A DNA stretch of 32,330 nucleotides from Bacteroidaceae bacterium. Lineage in GTDB: Bacteria; Bacteroidota; Bacteroidia; Bacteroidales; Bacteroidaceae. Made by a program: the position numbers and the translations under genes. The number at the start of each line of letters is the position of its first letter. The stretch's first letter is position 1. The stretch lies in contig JAFWYQ010000132.1 of the NCBI GenBank assembly GCA_017517605.1, positions 1 to 32,330 of the forward strand, in the 5' to 3' direction. Shown in pieces: positions 8,119-15,836 of this stretch. The notes under the pieces are model-generated. The model was not told the DNA's origin and did no database searches. It saw nothing but the letters and a program-made list of their open reading frames with translations.

Positions 8119-8150
8119 GTTGGTATATTCGTAAAAGTTCTCTACATTTG
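8119..8150 (+). promoter_or_regulatory. Promoter of the ATPase-DUF4435 pair
   Basis: GTTG at 8119-8122 (one mismatch to TTTG), a 20-bp gap, TACATTTG at 8143-8150. It drives the ATPase gene starting at 8183. Confidence 0.65.
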
Positions 8151-8182
8151 CCGAATAAGTAAAAAGACATTTGAGTTGACGT

Positions 8183-9001
8183 ATGAAAAAGTTTGCCGAA
8201 TACATTCAAAAAATAGAAATCAAGGCCCTTTGGGGTAAAAAGAATATAGTATGGAATCTGCGTCCTGATGTGAATATCCTGAGTGGCATCAACGGAATAG
8301 GAAAGAGTACGATTCTGAATGAGTCAGTACGATCGCTGAATGTATTGGAAAATCATTCATTCAGTGCAGGTACGGCATCGGTGAAGATGGTATTTCATCC
8401 CGAAGATGCTACGGACATCCGCTTTGATGTCATTCGTAGTTTCGACCGTCCCTTGTTGCATGGCGACTTGTTGGAGAAAATGGCCGATAAAAATGTGAAG
8501 ACAGAATTGGACTGGCAACTTTATCAGTTGCAACGTCGCTATCTTGATTATCAGGTGAACGTGGGTAACCGCATTATCGAACAGTTGACTAACGGAACCC
8601 CCGATGGACAAACTCAGGCTGCATTGTTGTCGGAACCTAAAAAGATGTTTCAAGATATGGTGGATGAGTTGTTCAGCGAAACCGATAAGCGCATTATTCG
8701 GCAGAACAACGAGATTATGTTTGAACAAGAAGGAGAAATGCTATATCCTTACCAACTCTCGTCGGGCGAAAAACAATTGCTTGTTATCCTGCTGACGGTG
8801 CTCGTCCAAGATGGGCAGCCTTGTGTGCTCTTCATGGATGAACCGGAAGTGAGCCTGCATATCGAATGGCAACAGCATCTCATCGAACTTATTCGGAGGT
8901 TGAATCATAATGTTCAAATAATTCTTACCACTCATTCGCCTGCCGTTATTATGAACGGGTGGCAGGATGCAGTCACAGAAGTAAGTGATATCACAGAATA
9001 A
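8183..9001 (+). CDS. ABC-type AAA ATPase, AriA-like
   Basis: 272 residues. Walker A GINGIGKST at 35-43, the ABC signature LSSGEKQ near 191, Walker B VLFMDEPEVSLH near 215, and an H-loop TTHSPA near 250. This is the AAA_15/AAA_21 group used by OLD-type and PARIS systems. The arm between Walker A and signature is only about 150 residues, so the protein is shorter than typical AriA. A DUF4435 gene follows after 37 bp, the arrangement known from PARIS, where AriA and AriB form one complex that releases AriB on sensing a phage inhibitor. A conserved housekeeping pair is an alternative, given the position next to rplS. The ATPase call is firm; the defence role is inference. Confidence 0.85.
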   Translation: MKKFAEYIQKIEIKALWGKKNIVWNLRPDVNILSGINGIGKSTILNESVRSLNVLENHSFSAGTASVKMVFHPEDATDIRFDVIRSFDRPLLHGDLLEKMADKNVKTELDWQLYQLQRRYLDYQVNVGNRIIEQLTNGTPDGQTQAALLSEPKKMFQDMVDELFSETDKRIIRQNNEIMFEQEGEMLYPYQLSSGEKQLLVILLTVLVQDGQPCVLFMDEPEVSLHIEWQQHLIELIRRLNHNVQIILTTHSPAVIMNGWQDAVTEVSDITE

Positions 9002-9038
9002 GATTAAGAAAAAAGTCAAAACCTTATAATATATATCC

Positions 9039-10088
9039 ATGGGGAAAAGGCTTGCCGACAACATTACGTCGCAATACATCGCAGCTGCTAATTTGCTACG
9101 TCCGAAAAAGGCTCGGAAGAAAATCGTGGCTTATGTAGAGAGTTACGATGATGTATTCTTTTGGCGCTCGTTGTTGAGTGAGTTCGAGGATGAAGAATAT
9201 TACTTTGAGGTGATGTTACCTTCGTCTGAATCGTTGGTAAAAGGCAAGAAGGCTGCCTTGATGAACCGATTGGGACAAGGATTGGGACAAAATATGATAG
9301 CTTGTGTGGATGCCGATTACGATTACTTGTTACAAGGTGCAACCAGCACTTCGCGACAAATTATCCGTAGCCGTTATGTGATGCACACCTATGCTTATGC
9401 GATTGATAACTTTCAGTGTTATGCAGAGAGTTTGCATGAGGCTTGTGTGATGGCAACATTGAACGATCGTATAGTGATAGACATTCCTGCTTTCATGCGA
9501 CTATATTCTCAGACAATTTTTCCACTTTTTGCATGGTCTGTATGGTTTTATCGTAAGCGTATACTTAATAAATTTTCCATAACTGATTTCAATAATACGG
9601 TAGCATTAAGTTCTGTCAACTTGCGTCAACCTGAAGAAGCATTAAACGAAGTTGCAGCTCGTGTACGGCGTAAATTGAATTGGTTGGAAAATCGTTATTC
9701 ACGTGTCCGAACCGAAGTAAAAGCTCTGCAAGAGGAGTTGAAGCAGTTGGGAGTCACCCCCGAAACCACTTATCTCTTCATTCAAGGACATAATCTTTTT
9801 GAGAATGTAGTTTTGAAGTTGTTGCATCCCATTTGTGCTCAATTGCGTCGCGAGCGTGAATTGGAAATAAAGATGTTGGCTGACCACAATCAACAGATGC
9901 AGAACGAACTGACTTGTTATCAGCACAGCCAAGCGGGTATCGACTTCATTCTACGGAAAAACATTGGTTACAAGGATGCTCCACTTTATCAACGGTTAAG
10001 GGAGGATGTACGTCGTTTCTTGAACAATTTGCACGGTAATAAAGTCCAAAAGTCAGACTCTAAGCAAGAAAATGCACCTTTATCTTAA
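9039..10088 (+). CDS. DUF4435 (TOPRIM-like) protein, AriB-like effector candidate
   Basis: 349 residues. The N-terminal third has TOPRIM-type acids: KIVAYVESYDDVFFW with Glu34, then ACVDADYDYL with Asp91, Asp93 and Asp95. A conserved DUF4435 stretch TYAYAIDNFQCYAES follows. The middle is helical with a likely coiled coil at about 210-235. In PARIS, the DUF4435 protein AriB is a nuclease that cleaves host tRNA once released from the AriA ATPase. Here the upstream gene is such an ATPase with a shared promoter. Retention of the acidic residues suggests an active enzyme. Nothing in the sequence shows what triggers it. Confidence 0.8.
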   Translation: MGKRLADNITSQYIAAANLLRPKKARKKIVAYVESYDDVFFWRSLLSEFEDEEYYFEVMLPSSESLVKGKKAALMNRLGQGLGQNMIACVDADYDYLLQGATSTSRQIIRSRYVMHTYAYAIDNFQCYAESLHEACVMATLNDRIVIDIPAFMRLYSQTIFPLFAWSVWFYRKRILNKFSITDFNNTVALSSVNLRQPEEALNEVAARVRRKLNWLENRYSRVRTEVKALQEELKQLGVTPETTYLFIQGHNLFENVVLKLLHPICAQLRRERELEIKMLADHNQQMQNELTCYQHSQAGIDFILRKNIGYKDAPLYQRLREDVRRFLNNLHGNKVQKSDSKQENAPLS

Positions 10089-10104
10089 AAAATGAGTATA
10101 GTTT

Positions 10105-10136
10105 TTTGGCTATGTGCTGAATAATTAGTTACTTTG
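10105..10136 (+). promoter_or_regulatory. rplS promoter
   Basis: TTTG at 10105-10108, a 20-bp gap, TTACTTTG at 10129-10136 (one mismatch to TAnnTTTG). The leader to the ATG is about 80 nt. Confidence 0.65.
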
Positions 10137-10223
10137 CACCCGCTTTCGCGCAATCGCTGTCAAAAAGTAGAGTGATTTGATATGTTGCGTAGTAACGATA
10201 AACAATTTAATAACAAATTTACA

Positions 10224-10577
10224 ATGGATTTAATTAAAATTGCTGAAGAAGCATTTGCTACCGGTAAGGAGCATCCCTCATTCAAGGCTGGTGATACTGT
10301 AACCGTAGCATACCGTATCGTTGAGGGTAACAAGGAGCGTGTACAGTTGTACCGCGGTGTTGTTATCAAAATTGCAGGTCACGGAAATAAGAAGCGTTTT
10401 ACCGTGCGCAAGATGTCAGGAACTGTTGGTGTAGAGCGTATCTTCCCCCTCGAGTCTCCGGCAATCGACAGCATCACTGTCAACAAAATTGGTAAGGTTC
10501 GTCGCGCTAAGTTGTACTACTTGCGTAAACTTACCGGTAAGAAGGCCAGAATTGCAGAAAAGCGCGTTAATGCGTAA
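10224..10577 (+). CDS. Ribosomal protein L19 (bL19)
   Basis: 117 residues, normal length. The start is the ATG at 10224 ([20 protein letters not shown]), not the in-frame ATG at 10182, because the family begins at [11 protein letters not shown]. Conserved L19 blocks are present: [48 protein letters not shown], and the basic tail [19 protein letters not shown]. It sits at the 30S-50S interface in the ribosome. It has its own promoter and terminator, so it is monocistronic here. Confidence 0.97.
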   Translation: MDLIKIAEEAFATGKEHPSFKAGDTVTVAYRIVEGNKERVQLYRGVVIKIAGHGNKKRFTVRKMSGTVGVERIFPLESPAIDSITVNKIGKVRRAKLYYLRKLTGKKARIAEKRVNA

Positions 10578-10598
10578 TCATACACTGGTTAGAAACAG

Positions 10599-10632
10599 AA
10601 AAGGGCACATCCATAGTGGATGCGCCCTTTTT
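10599..10632. terminator. Bidirectional terminator between rplS and rhaM
   Basis: AAAAGGGC and GCGCCCTTTTT arms with an inner ATCC/GGAT stem. The A run and T run at the two ends let it work for both convergent genes. Confidence 0.8.
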
Positions 10633-10651
10633 CTATTATGCCTTTGGGCTT

Positions 10652-10966
10652 TTAATCCATGTGGAATACTTCGGGCAAAGGAATGGAGATAGGAGAATTG
10701 TCGGGATTCACCTCCATGATGTCGGCCATATAGTCCCACCACTTCTGTACGATGGGATTGGTTCCCATGTCTTGTGAAGACTCTTCGCCACGTGTTTTTT
10801 GGAATGCAAAAAGAATATTTGTCTCTTTGTCCCAATAAATGGAATAATCATACACGCCGTTTTGTGAGAGTAGCTCTTTCAACTCGGGCCAAATGGCGGC
10901 ATGGCGTCTTTCGTATTCTTCCTCGAAGCCTGGCTTCAGGAACATTTTGAATGCTTCTCTTTTCAT
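10652..10966 (-). CDS. rhaM: L-rhamnose mutarotase
   Basis: 104 residues, the exact family size (RhaM/YiiL, ferredoxin-like fold). It interconverts alpha and beta anomers of L-rhamnose in the cytosol. The catalytic His22 is in ERRHAAIWPEL (19-29). The C-terminal WWDYMADIMEVNPDNSP is the hallmark stretch. It is the last gene of the PL11-GH105-rhaM run, 83 bp after GH105. This placement fits its use on rhamnose released from rhamnogalacturonan. The other rhamnose catabolic genes are not in the window. Confidence 0.92.
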   Translation of the reverse strand: MKREAFKMFLKPGFEEEYERRHAAIWPELKELLSQNGVYDYSIYWDKETNILFAFQKTRGEESSQDMGTNPIVQKWWDYMADIMEVNPDNSPISIPLPEVFHMD

Positions 10967-11002
10967 GATTGCTTTATTATATGAGTTAATAATATTCTAA
11001 GA

Positions 11003-11040
11003 GAAAAACGGTTAGAGAAATTATCAATAACTTCTCTAAC
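11003..11040 (-). terminator. Intercistronic hairpin between GH105 and rhaM genes
   Basis: GTTAGAGAA (11011-11019) pairs with TTCTCTAAC (11032-11040). On the minus strand a T run follows (CGTTTTTCTC). It looks like a partial intrinsic terminator that would lower rhaM transcription relative to GH105. Confidence 0.55.
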
Positions 11041-11049
11041 TGCTTATTA

Positions 11050-12477
11050 TTACAAAATTAGTTTCTCAACATTCCCCTCATGGAAGATGGGCTTGTCTGT
11101 TTTCTGTTCTGTACGATAGAATTGTACTGCACTGTCGTTCATTTTCGGATGCTGGTTCTTCAGTAAGTTGATGACTTCTGCACCAGCCCAAATCACGGGA
11201 CCATAACCGTGTGCTGCCATCTTGTGCACGGGACGGTAATAATAGAAAGCGGGGTCGAAAGCCATACCGGTACCAACACATGTGCCACCCACTTGTCCTT
11301 GTTCATCAATTTGTGTTGTTACAGCATGCCATGCAAGCATGGCTACCGGGCCATAAGTCATGGCATCCAACCAACCTTTATTGATTCCGTGGGCTATACA
11401 GTATGCATAGATGGCTGTTGCAGATGTTTCTAAATATGAATCATTACGGTCGAGCAATTGATGCCAAAAACCTTCACCACTCTGTAACGCAGCCAATCCG
11501 CGTACGTGCTTACGATAAAGGGTCATAATTTCGTCACGTTTAGGATAATCTTCTGGAAGTACATCCAATACTTCGCACATGGTAAGAATGGCCCATCCGT
11601 TGGCGCGTCCCCAATGGAACGAAGGATGGTCTTCCATGCTTTCTACCCAACCGTGGCGGAAGAGGTTCTTTTCGGGTACCCACATGCGTTCGGCAAATTG
11701 AAGTACTTGTCGTACGGCTTCAGCTTGGTAACGGGATTGTTCATCACCGGCAATTACTGAGTACCATGCTACAGGTGGGATACCCATGAACATGTCGTCA
11801 AGCCAAACAGTATTGCGGAACGGACGTGTACGGGCAAAAGTCCCATCGGCCAAGCGGTATTCGCCATTCATGATGTAGTTGATGTAATTCTCAATCAGTG
11901 GAGTGACAGGCAATGAGGGATCCTTCAATTGTGCCTTTACCATCGCAGCACATACCGCACCTGCATCGTCCAGCGCATGAGGGTCAAGAATCTGTCGCAT
12001 CTGTGGATCAATCTTTCCGTGTGTTTCGTGTAAAGCTCGGAAATATGGAGCTACTTCAGCCAAGAAGTTGAAACGGTTGATGACATAATCCATGTAAGCC
12101 TGATCGCCTGTAGCTTCAGCTGCAGCCAACATGGCTGAATAGGTTACTCCCCATTCGTAGCTGGCCAAGCGGAAAGTTCCCCGCTCAAGTTGGGCATCGG
12201 TGCCCATGTTTGCATAATCTGTGATGGTTTCACCTGTTTTTTCATTTACTACGCGAGTAGGTGTACATGATTCCAAATAATGGAGTACACGATCCATATC
12301 CTCTTTTACTTCCTCTACGGAAACTACTCCATAGGGAGTTTTATACTCTGGTTGCATCAAATGCAGTGGAGTATTTGAGTCGTTGATGACAGCTTCCTTG
12401 TCTGTGTCTCCTTGTGGCGCGCCACATGCGCTCAACATTGTGGCAAGGATTGCCGTGCTTAAAATTCTATTTTTCAT
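11050..12477 (-). CDS. GH105 unsaturated rhamnogalacturonyl hydrolase (YteR-like), lipoprotein
   Basis: 475 residues. The N-terminus has a lipobox (TMLSAC, Cys18), so it is a lipid-anchored periplasmic or surface protein. The alpha6/alpha6-barrel of GH88/GH105 follows: YSAMLAAAEATGDQAYMDY, NTVWLDDMFMGIPPVAWY with the acidic pair 227-228, SFHWGRANGWAI, and GVGTGMAF-like GTCVGTGMAFDP near the end. These enzymes remove the unsaturated galacturonic acid left by rhamnogalacturonan lyases. The gene begins 11 bp after the PL11 lyase that makes such ends, and is surely co-transcribed with it. Exact substrate size preference cannot be read. Confidence 0.92.
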   Translation of the reverse strand: MKNRILSTAILATMLSACGAPQGDTDKEAVINDSNTPLHLMQPEYKTPYGVVSVEEVKEDMDRVLHYLESCTPTRVVNEKTGETITDYANMGTDAQLERGTFRLASYEWGVTYSAMLAAAEATGDQAYMDYVINRFNFLAEVAPYFRALHETHGKIDPQMRQILDPHALDDAGAVCAAMVKAQLKDPSLPVTPLIENYINYIMNGEYRLADGTFARTRPFRNTVWLDDMFMGIPPVAWYSVIAGDEQSRYQAEAVRQVLQFAERMWVPEKNLFRHGWVESMEDHPSFHWGRANGWAILTMCEVLDVLPEDYPKRDEIMTLYRKHVRGLAALQSGEGFWHQLLDRNDSYLETSATAIYAYCIAHGINKGWLDAMTYGPVAMLAWHAVTTQIDEQGQVGGTCVGTGMAFDPAFYYYRPVHKMAAHGYGPVIWAGAEVINLLKNQHPKMNDSAVQFYRTEQKTDKPIFHEGNVEKLIL

Positions 12478-12488
12478 CTTTTTATATG

Positions 12489-14510
12489 TTATCTCTTTAT
12501 TTCAAATCCACGGAAAAGACCTTCCTGCAAGTCTGTTCCAAAATAGAATCCTTGTTGTGTAGGTTGGTTGTAAGCTACGTTCTGTGTGGCGATGCTAATG
12601 CGGTAAACAGGGTCTTCAAGGAATGTATGGAAACGATAATCAGTAGGGATGGTTGATACATAAAGACGCAAGGCTGAATTATCTTCGGTACGCAGAAGAA
12701 CCTCTTCGCGCCAGTCTCCCACAATGTCTGCATGAAGGCAGGGATTGCTCTTTGTTCCATTGACGCGCAGACCTTCAAGGCTTACTAACTCTTCGCACTT
12801 CTTGCTTTCCCATTTGTATTTGGATATGCGGTTCCCATCGAGTAGTTCGCGTGAGAGGTCACCATCCCACCATACGGCCATGTTGCACGGCAGACGTCCT
12901 GGGTCGCTATTGATGAGTTCGCCTTTCACATTGCGGATGCCGCCTGTTGCAAGTGACCACATTTCCACACCCCATGAGGTGGGGTCAATGTCAGCAGCCA
13001 TACAACGCCCTACATCATCCCCTGATTTTACTTGGAAGAGTATTTCGCCTGTTGCTGCATCGCGGAAGGTTGAGCCATCGCGCTTGTTTTCGTGGCAATC
13101 CCACACTTGCAACTTGTCCGAATCAGGGAAGAAGGCTGTTAGATGCATGGCATCACCATGTCCTAAGCGAGTGGTGTAGAGTCCCTTGCCATTGTGGTCA
13201 ACAGCCATGGCGCCATAGATGATTTCGTCGCATCCGTCGCCATCCACATCGCCTACTCGCAGGTTGTGATTCCCTTGTCCGGCAAAGTCCTTGTTTCCTT
13301 CCTCGTTGGAGTCAAATACCCAATGCTGCTTCAATTGCTTGCCGTCCCAATCGAATGCGGCCAATACGGTACGGGTGTAGTATCCGCGACACATTACTAC
13401 GCTGGGGTGTACGCCATCCAAATAGGCTACACAGGCCAGATAGCGGTCAGAGCGATTGGCGCGTGTGTCTCCCCAACCGGCCAAGTCTCCCCGTTCGGGG
13501 ACATAGTCGATGGTGCAAAGTGCTTCGCCTGTCAATCCGCTGAAGACGGTGAGGTATTCAGGACCTGTGAGGATGCGCCCTTGGTTTTGGGGAGTGAACG
13601 AACGGAAGCGATTGCGTTGTTGACCATTGCGTTGGCCATTCCTTTGCGGTTGACGTGGTTGTTGGCCGCTTTTCATTTGCTGTTCGCGCTCCTTCATCAT
13701 GCGTTCATACTCTTGCATGCGTTGGTATTGACCTACTGTGTCGCCCATTTCGCGCCAGTCGGCATTGGCATCGCCAATCACTTTGCCTACTCCATCCACG
13801 GTGCCGTCGCCAGTCTTCATTACCACTTCAGCGCGATTGTCTCCATCCAAATCGTATACCATGAATTGGGTATAGTGTGCACCGGCACGGATGTTGCGTC
13901 CAAGGTCGATACGCCACAGGTGCTCGCCTGTGAGGCGGTAGCAATCGAAATACACATTTCCCGTGTAACCATCGTGTGCATTGTCGTGCGCGTTGCTGGG
14001 GTCCCATTTAAGGATGATTTCATATTCACCATCACCGTCCACATCGCCAATGCTGGCATCGCCGGCACTGTAGGTATAAGTTTGTCCAGAGGGAGTTTTT
14101 CCGTCTGCAGGTTTTTGCAAAGGAATGTTCAAATATCCCACTTGTGCATTGGCAGGGAGTGTAAACTTTCCGTCAGCCTTATGGGTTTCTGTTCCATCCA
14201 CCACAGGGCGCACTTCATAGGTGGTTGCTTGGATACTTCCCTCCTTGTCAACCCACATGGTGGCTTTGCCGGCTGGTACGGTGGCTACTTGTTGCCCGTT
14301 GCGATAAATGTTGAAGGATGTTTCCAACGGATCACTGGAGAGGTAGCGCCATGTAAGGCAAGTTTCAGATTCGTTTTGACGAATGGCCATTACACCACGT
14401 CCTAATTCTTCACGTTGTAGTTTTGTAACGTCGTACTTGGATTGGGCGCAGGCAACAAACAATGTGCCAACTAACAACATCAATCCCCAAATAGTTCTTT
14501 TTATCTCCAT
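12489..14510 (-). CDS. PL11 rhamnogalacturonan lyase
   Basis: 673 residues with an N-terminal export signal ending FVACAQ; the Cys may be a weak lipobox. After an Ig-like region the beta-propeller of PL11 follows, with GDASIGDVDGDGEYEIILKW, NAHDGYTGNVY, YDLDGDNRAEVVMKTGDGT and the later VGDVDGDGCDEIIYG; these DxDGDG loops bind calcium. It cleaves the rhamnose-galacturonic acid backbone of RG-I by beta-elimination. An unusual insertion at about 254-310 is rich in Q, R, N and M (with QRNGQRNGQQRN) between the propeller blades. First gene of the operon with GH105; a -7 box lies 40 bp upstream. An antisense 403-codon frame across it is a codon-bias shadow. Confidence 0.93.
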   Translation of the reverse strand: MEIKRTIWGLMLLVGTLFVACAQSKYDVTKLQREELGRGVMAIRQNESETCLTWRYLSSDPLETSFNIYRNGQQVATVPAGKATMWVDKEGSIQATTYEVRPVVDGTETHKADGKFTLPANAQVGYLNIPLQKPADGKTPSGQTYTYSAGDASIGDVDGDGEYEIILKWDPSNAHDNAHDGYTGNVYFDCYRLTGEHLWRIDLGRNIRAGAHYTQFMVYDLDGDNRAEVVMKTGDGTVDGVGKVIGDANADWREMGDTVGQYQRMQEYERMMKEREQQMKSGQQPRQPQRNGQRNGQQRNRFRSFTPQNQGRILTGPEYLTVFSGLTGEALCTIDYVPERGDLAGWGDTRANRSDRYLACVAYLDGVHPSVVMCRGYYTRTVLAAFDWDGKQLKQHWVFDSNEEGNKDFAGQGNHNLRVGDVDGDGCDEIIYGAMAVDHNGKGLYTTRLGHGDAMHLTAFFPDSDKLQVWDCHENKRDGSTFRDAATGEILFQVKSGDDVGRCMAADIDPTSWGVEMWSLATGGIRNVKGELINSDPGRLPCNMAVWWDGDLSRELLDGNRISKYKWESKKCEELVSLEGLRVNGTKSNPCLHADIVGDWREEVLLRTEDNSALRLYVSTIPTDYRFHTFLEDPVYRISIATQNVAYNQPTQQGFYFGTDLQEGLFRGFEIKR

Positions 14511-14549
14511 GATAGTCTGTTTGTTTAATGGTAATTAATTATTAGTGGG

Positions 14550-14557
14550 CAAATATA
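14550..14557 (-). promoter_or_regulatory. -7 box of the PL11-GH105 operon
   Basis: TATATTTG on the minus strand. The upstream hairpin of the preceding gene overlaps the expected -33 position, and no TTTG is seen there, which suggests an activator-dependent promoter. Confidence 0.5.
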
Positions 14558-14609
14558 CACTTTTTTCTCTGTAGAAAAGAAAGAAAAGTCTTTTTTCTAC
14601 ACAAAAGTG
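14558..14609 (-). terminator. AT-rich hairpin after the YjbR gene
   Basis: Two stems, CACTTTT/AAAAGTG (14558-14564 with 14603-14609) and GTAGAAAA/TTTTCTAC (14571-14578 with 14593-14600). It sits 12 bp after the YjbR stop and directly abuts the PL11 -7 box. Confidence 0.5.
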
Positions 14610-14620
14610 TTTATTAATTT

Positions 14621-14995
14621 TTATTTTTCCTTGTCGTATAATACAGAAATCCCCTTTTCTGACTTCAATTTTCGAGGCATCTTCTTTACCACTTCGTTGT
14701 AACTGTGCCGGATGAGTGATTGCACAAGGTTATCGGGTAAATTTCCAAAGAGGTTCAGTTGGTTCCAATGTTTTTTATTCATGTGCCAAGCCGGTACAAT
14801 TTCGGGATGGCGTTCGCGTAGTTCAATTGCATATTCGGGTTGGCACTTCAGAACAAACCATTCGGTATTCTCCAAATCCATCATGGCAAAAATCTTCCCG
14901 CCGATGCGGAAAACCAGTGTTGTTTCGTCAAACGGGAAATCCTCTGTTGTTTGAGGAAGTGAGAGGCAATACTCTCTTGCGCTTTCTATATCCAT
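14621..14995 (-). CDS. MmcQ/YjbR family protein
   Basis: 124 residues, typical for this family of small CyaY-like fold proteins. Recognisable parts are CLSLPQTTEDFPFDETTLVFRIGGKIFAM (given here in pieces: LPQTTEDFPFD and FRIGGKIFAM), WFVLKCQPE, and HMNKKHWNQLNL. The fold is proposed to bind DNA, but the biological role is unknown. It starts 20 bp after the TSUP permease gene and is likely co-transcribed with it. Cytosolic; no signal peptide. Confidence 0.88.
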   Translation of the reverse strand: MDIESAREYCLSLPQTTEDFPFDETTLVFRIGGKIFAMMDLENTEWFVLKCQPEYAIELRERHPEIVPAWHMNKKHWNQLNLFGNLPDNLVQSLIRHSYNEVVKKMPRKLKSEKGISVLYDKEK

Positions 14996-15015
14996 ATCTA
15001 TTTTTTTTATTTTGG

Positions 15016-15762
15016 TTATCCCACCATCATCATCACAACCGACAATATGGTAACGATTTGAATGAATCTGCGAAATGCCATTTCAGGAAACATCCTTATA
15101 ATACGGATGCCTAACCAAGCTCCTATCCCGATGACTGGGAGCATGAAGAGATTGAGCAATAATGTGTGCCATGTAATGTTGTCCCATACAAATACTTGAA
15201 GTGGCACTTTCAAGAGATTCACCACCAGAAAAAACCATGCATTGATGCCGATATACTCCATCTTATCCTTGCGCATGGAAAGTAGATAGACGGACAACAC
15301 GGGGCCAGCCGCATTGCCAATCATCGTGGTAAAACCACCAAGCAATCCGAAGATAGCGGAGTACCACCACTTTTTCATCCAACGATTCTCCTTACCGAAT
15401 ACTTCACTCCATATCATCACCACCAATGCCAAGGCGAGTGTCCACCCCATCAATTGACGAAATTCGTTGGCAGGAATCAGTTTGTCTACCAAAATGGCAA
15501 CAAAGAATCCGAGTATAGCTGTAGGTAACAATTTAATAACCACCTTCCAGTCTGCAATACGCTTGTAATAAGCCACGGCTATGATATCGGCCATACAAAG
15601 CATAGGCAGGATAACACCGGTAGACTCCTTTGCACCAAATGCCATAGCCATATAGGGTACAACGAGCAACATCATCCCCTGTACTCCCGTCTTAGACATG
15701 CCTATGCACAAGGCTGTGAGCGAAAGAATTGCCCATTGAAAAAGATTAATAGAGTCAATCAT
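15016..15762 (-). CDS. TSUP-family (TauE/SafE) membrane permease
   Basis: 248 residues with seven or so hydrophobic segments, as expected for TSUP transporters. The family motif around SLTALCIGMSKTGVQGMMLLV near the N-terminus (first repeat) and LGGFTTMIGNAAGPVLSVYLL near the middle (second repeat) is clear. Relatives export sulfite, sulfoacetate or other organosulfur anions; the substrate here is not inferable. A good ribosome binding site AAGGTGACAG precedes the ATG. The 74-bp gap from the ketopantoate-reductase-like gene holds two direct copies of ACCTTATTATAT 17 bp apart. Confidence 0.88.
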   Translation of the reverse strand: MIDSINLFQWAILSLTALCIGMSKTGVQGMMLLVVPYMAMAFGAKESTGVILPMLCMADIIAVAYYKRIADWKVVIKLLPTAILGFFVAILVDKLIPANEFRQLMGWTLALALVVMIWSEVFGKENRWMKKWWYSAIFGLLGGFTTMIGNAAGPVLSVYLLSMRKDKMEYIGINAWFFLVVNLLKVPLQVFVWDNITWHTLLLNLFMLPVIGIGAWLGIRIIRMFPEMAFRRFIQIVTILSVVMMMVG

Positions 15763-15836
15763 CTGTCACCTTATTATATTTAGTACCTTATTATATATTA
15801 ATATATGCAAGGGCACCAATCTTCATTGTTCAAAAA

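Noticed and set aside
10182-10223. Upstream in-frame start of rplS
   Set aside because: L19 family proteins begin [11 protein letters not shown]; the 14 extra residues have no counterpart.
13194-14405. 403-codon plus-strand frame opposite the PL11 gene
   Set aside because: The minus-strand frame encodes a full PL11 lyase with family motifs; the antisense frame has no motif and follows from codon bias.
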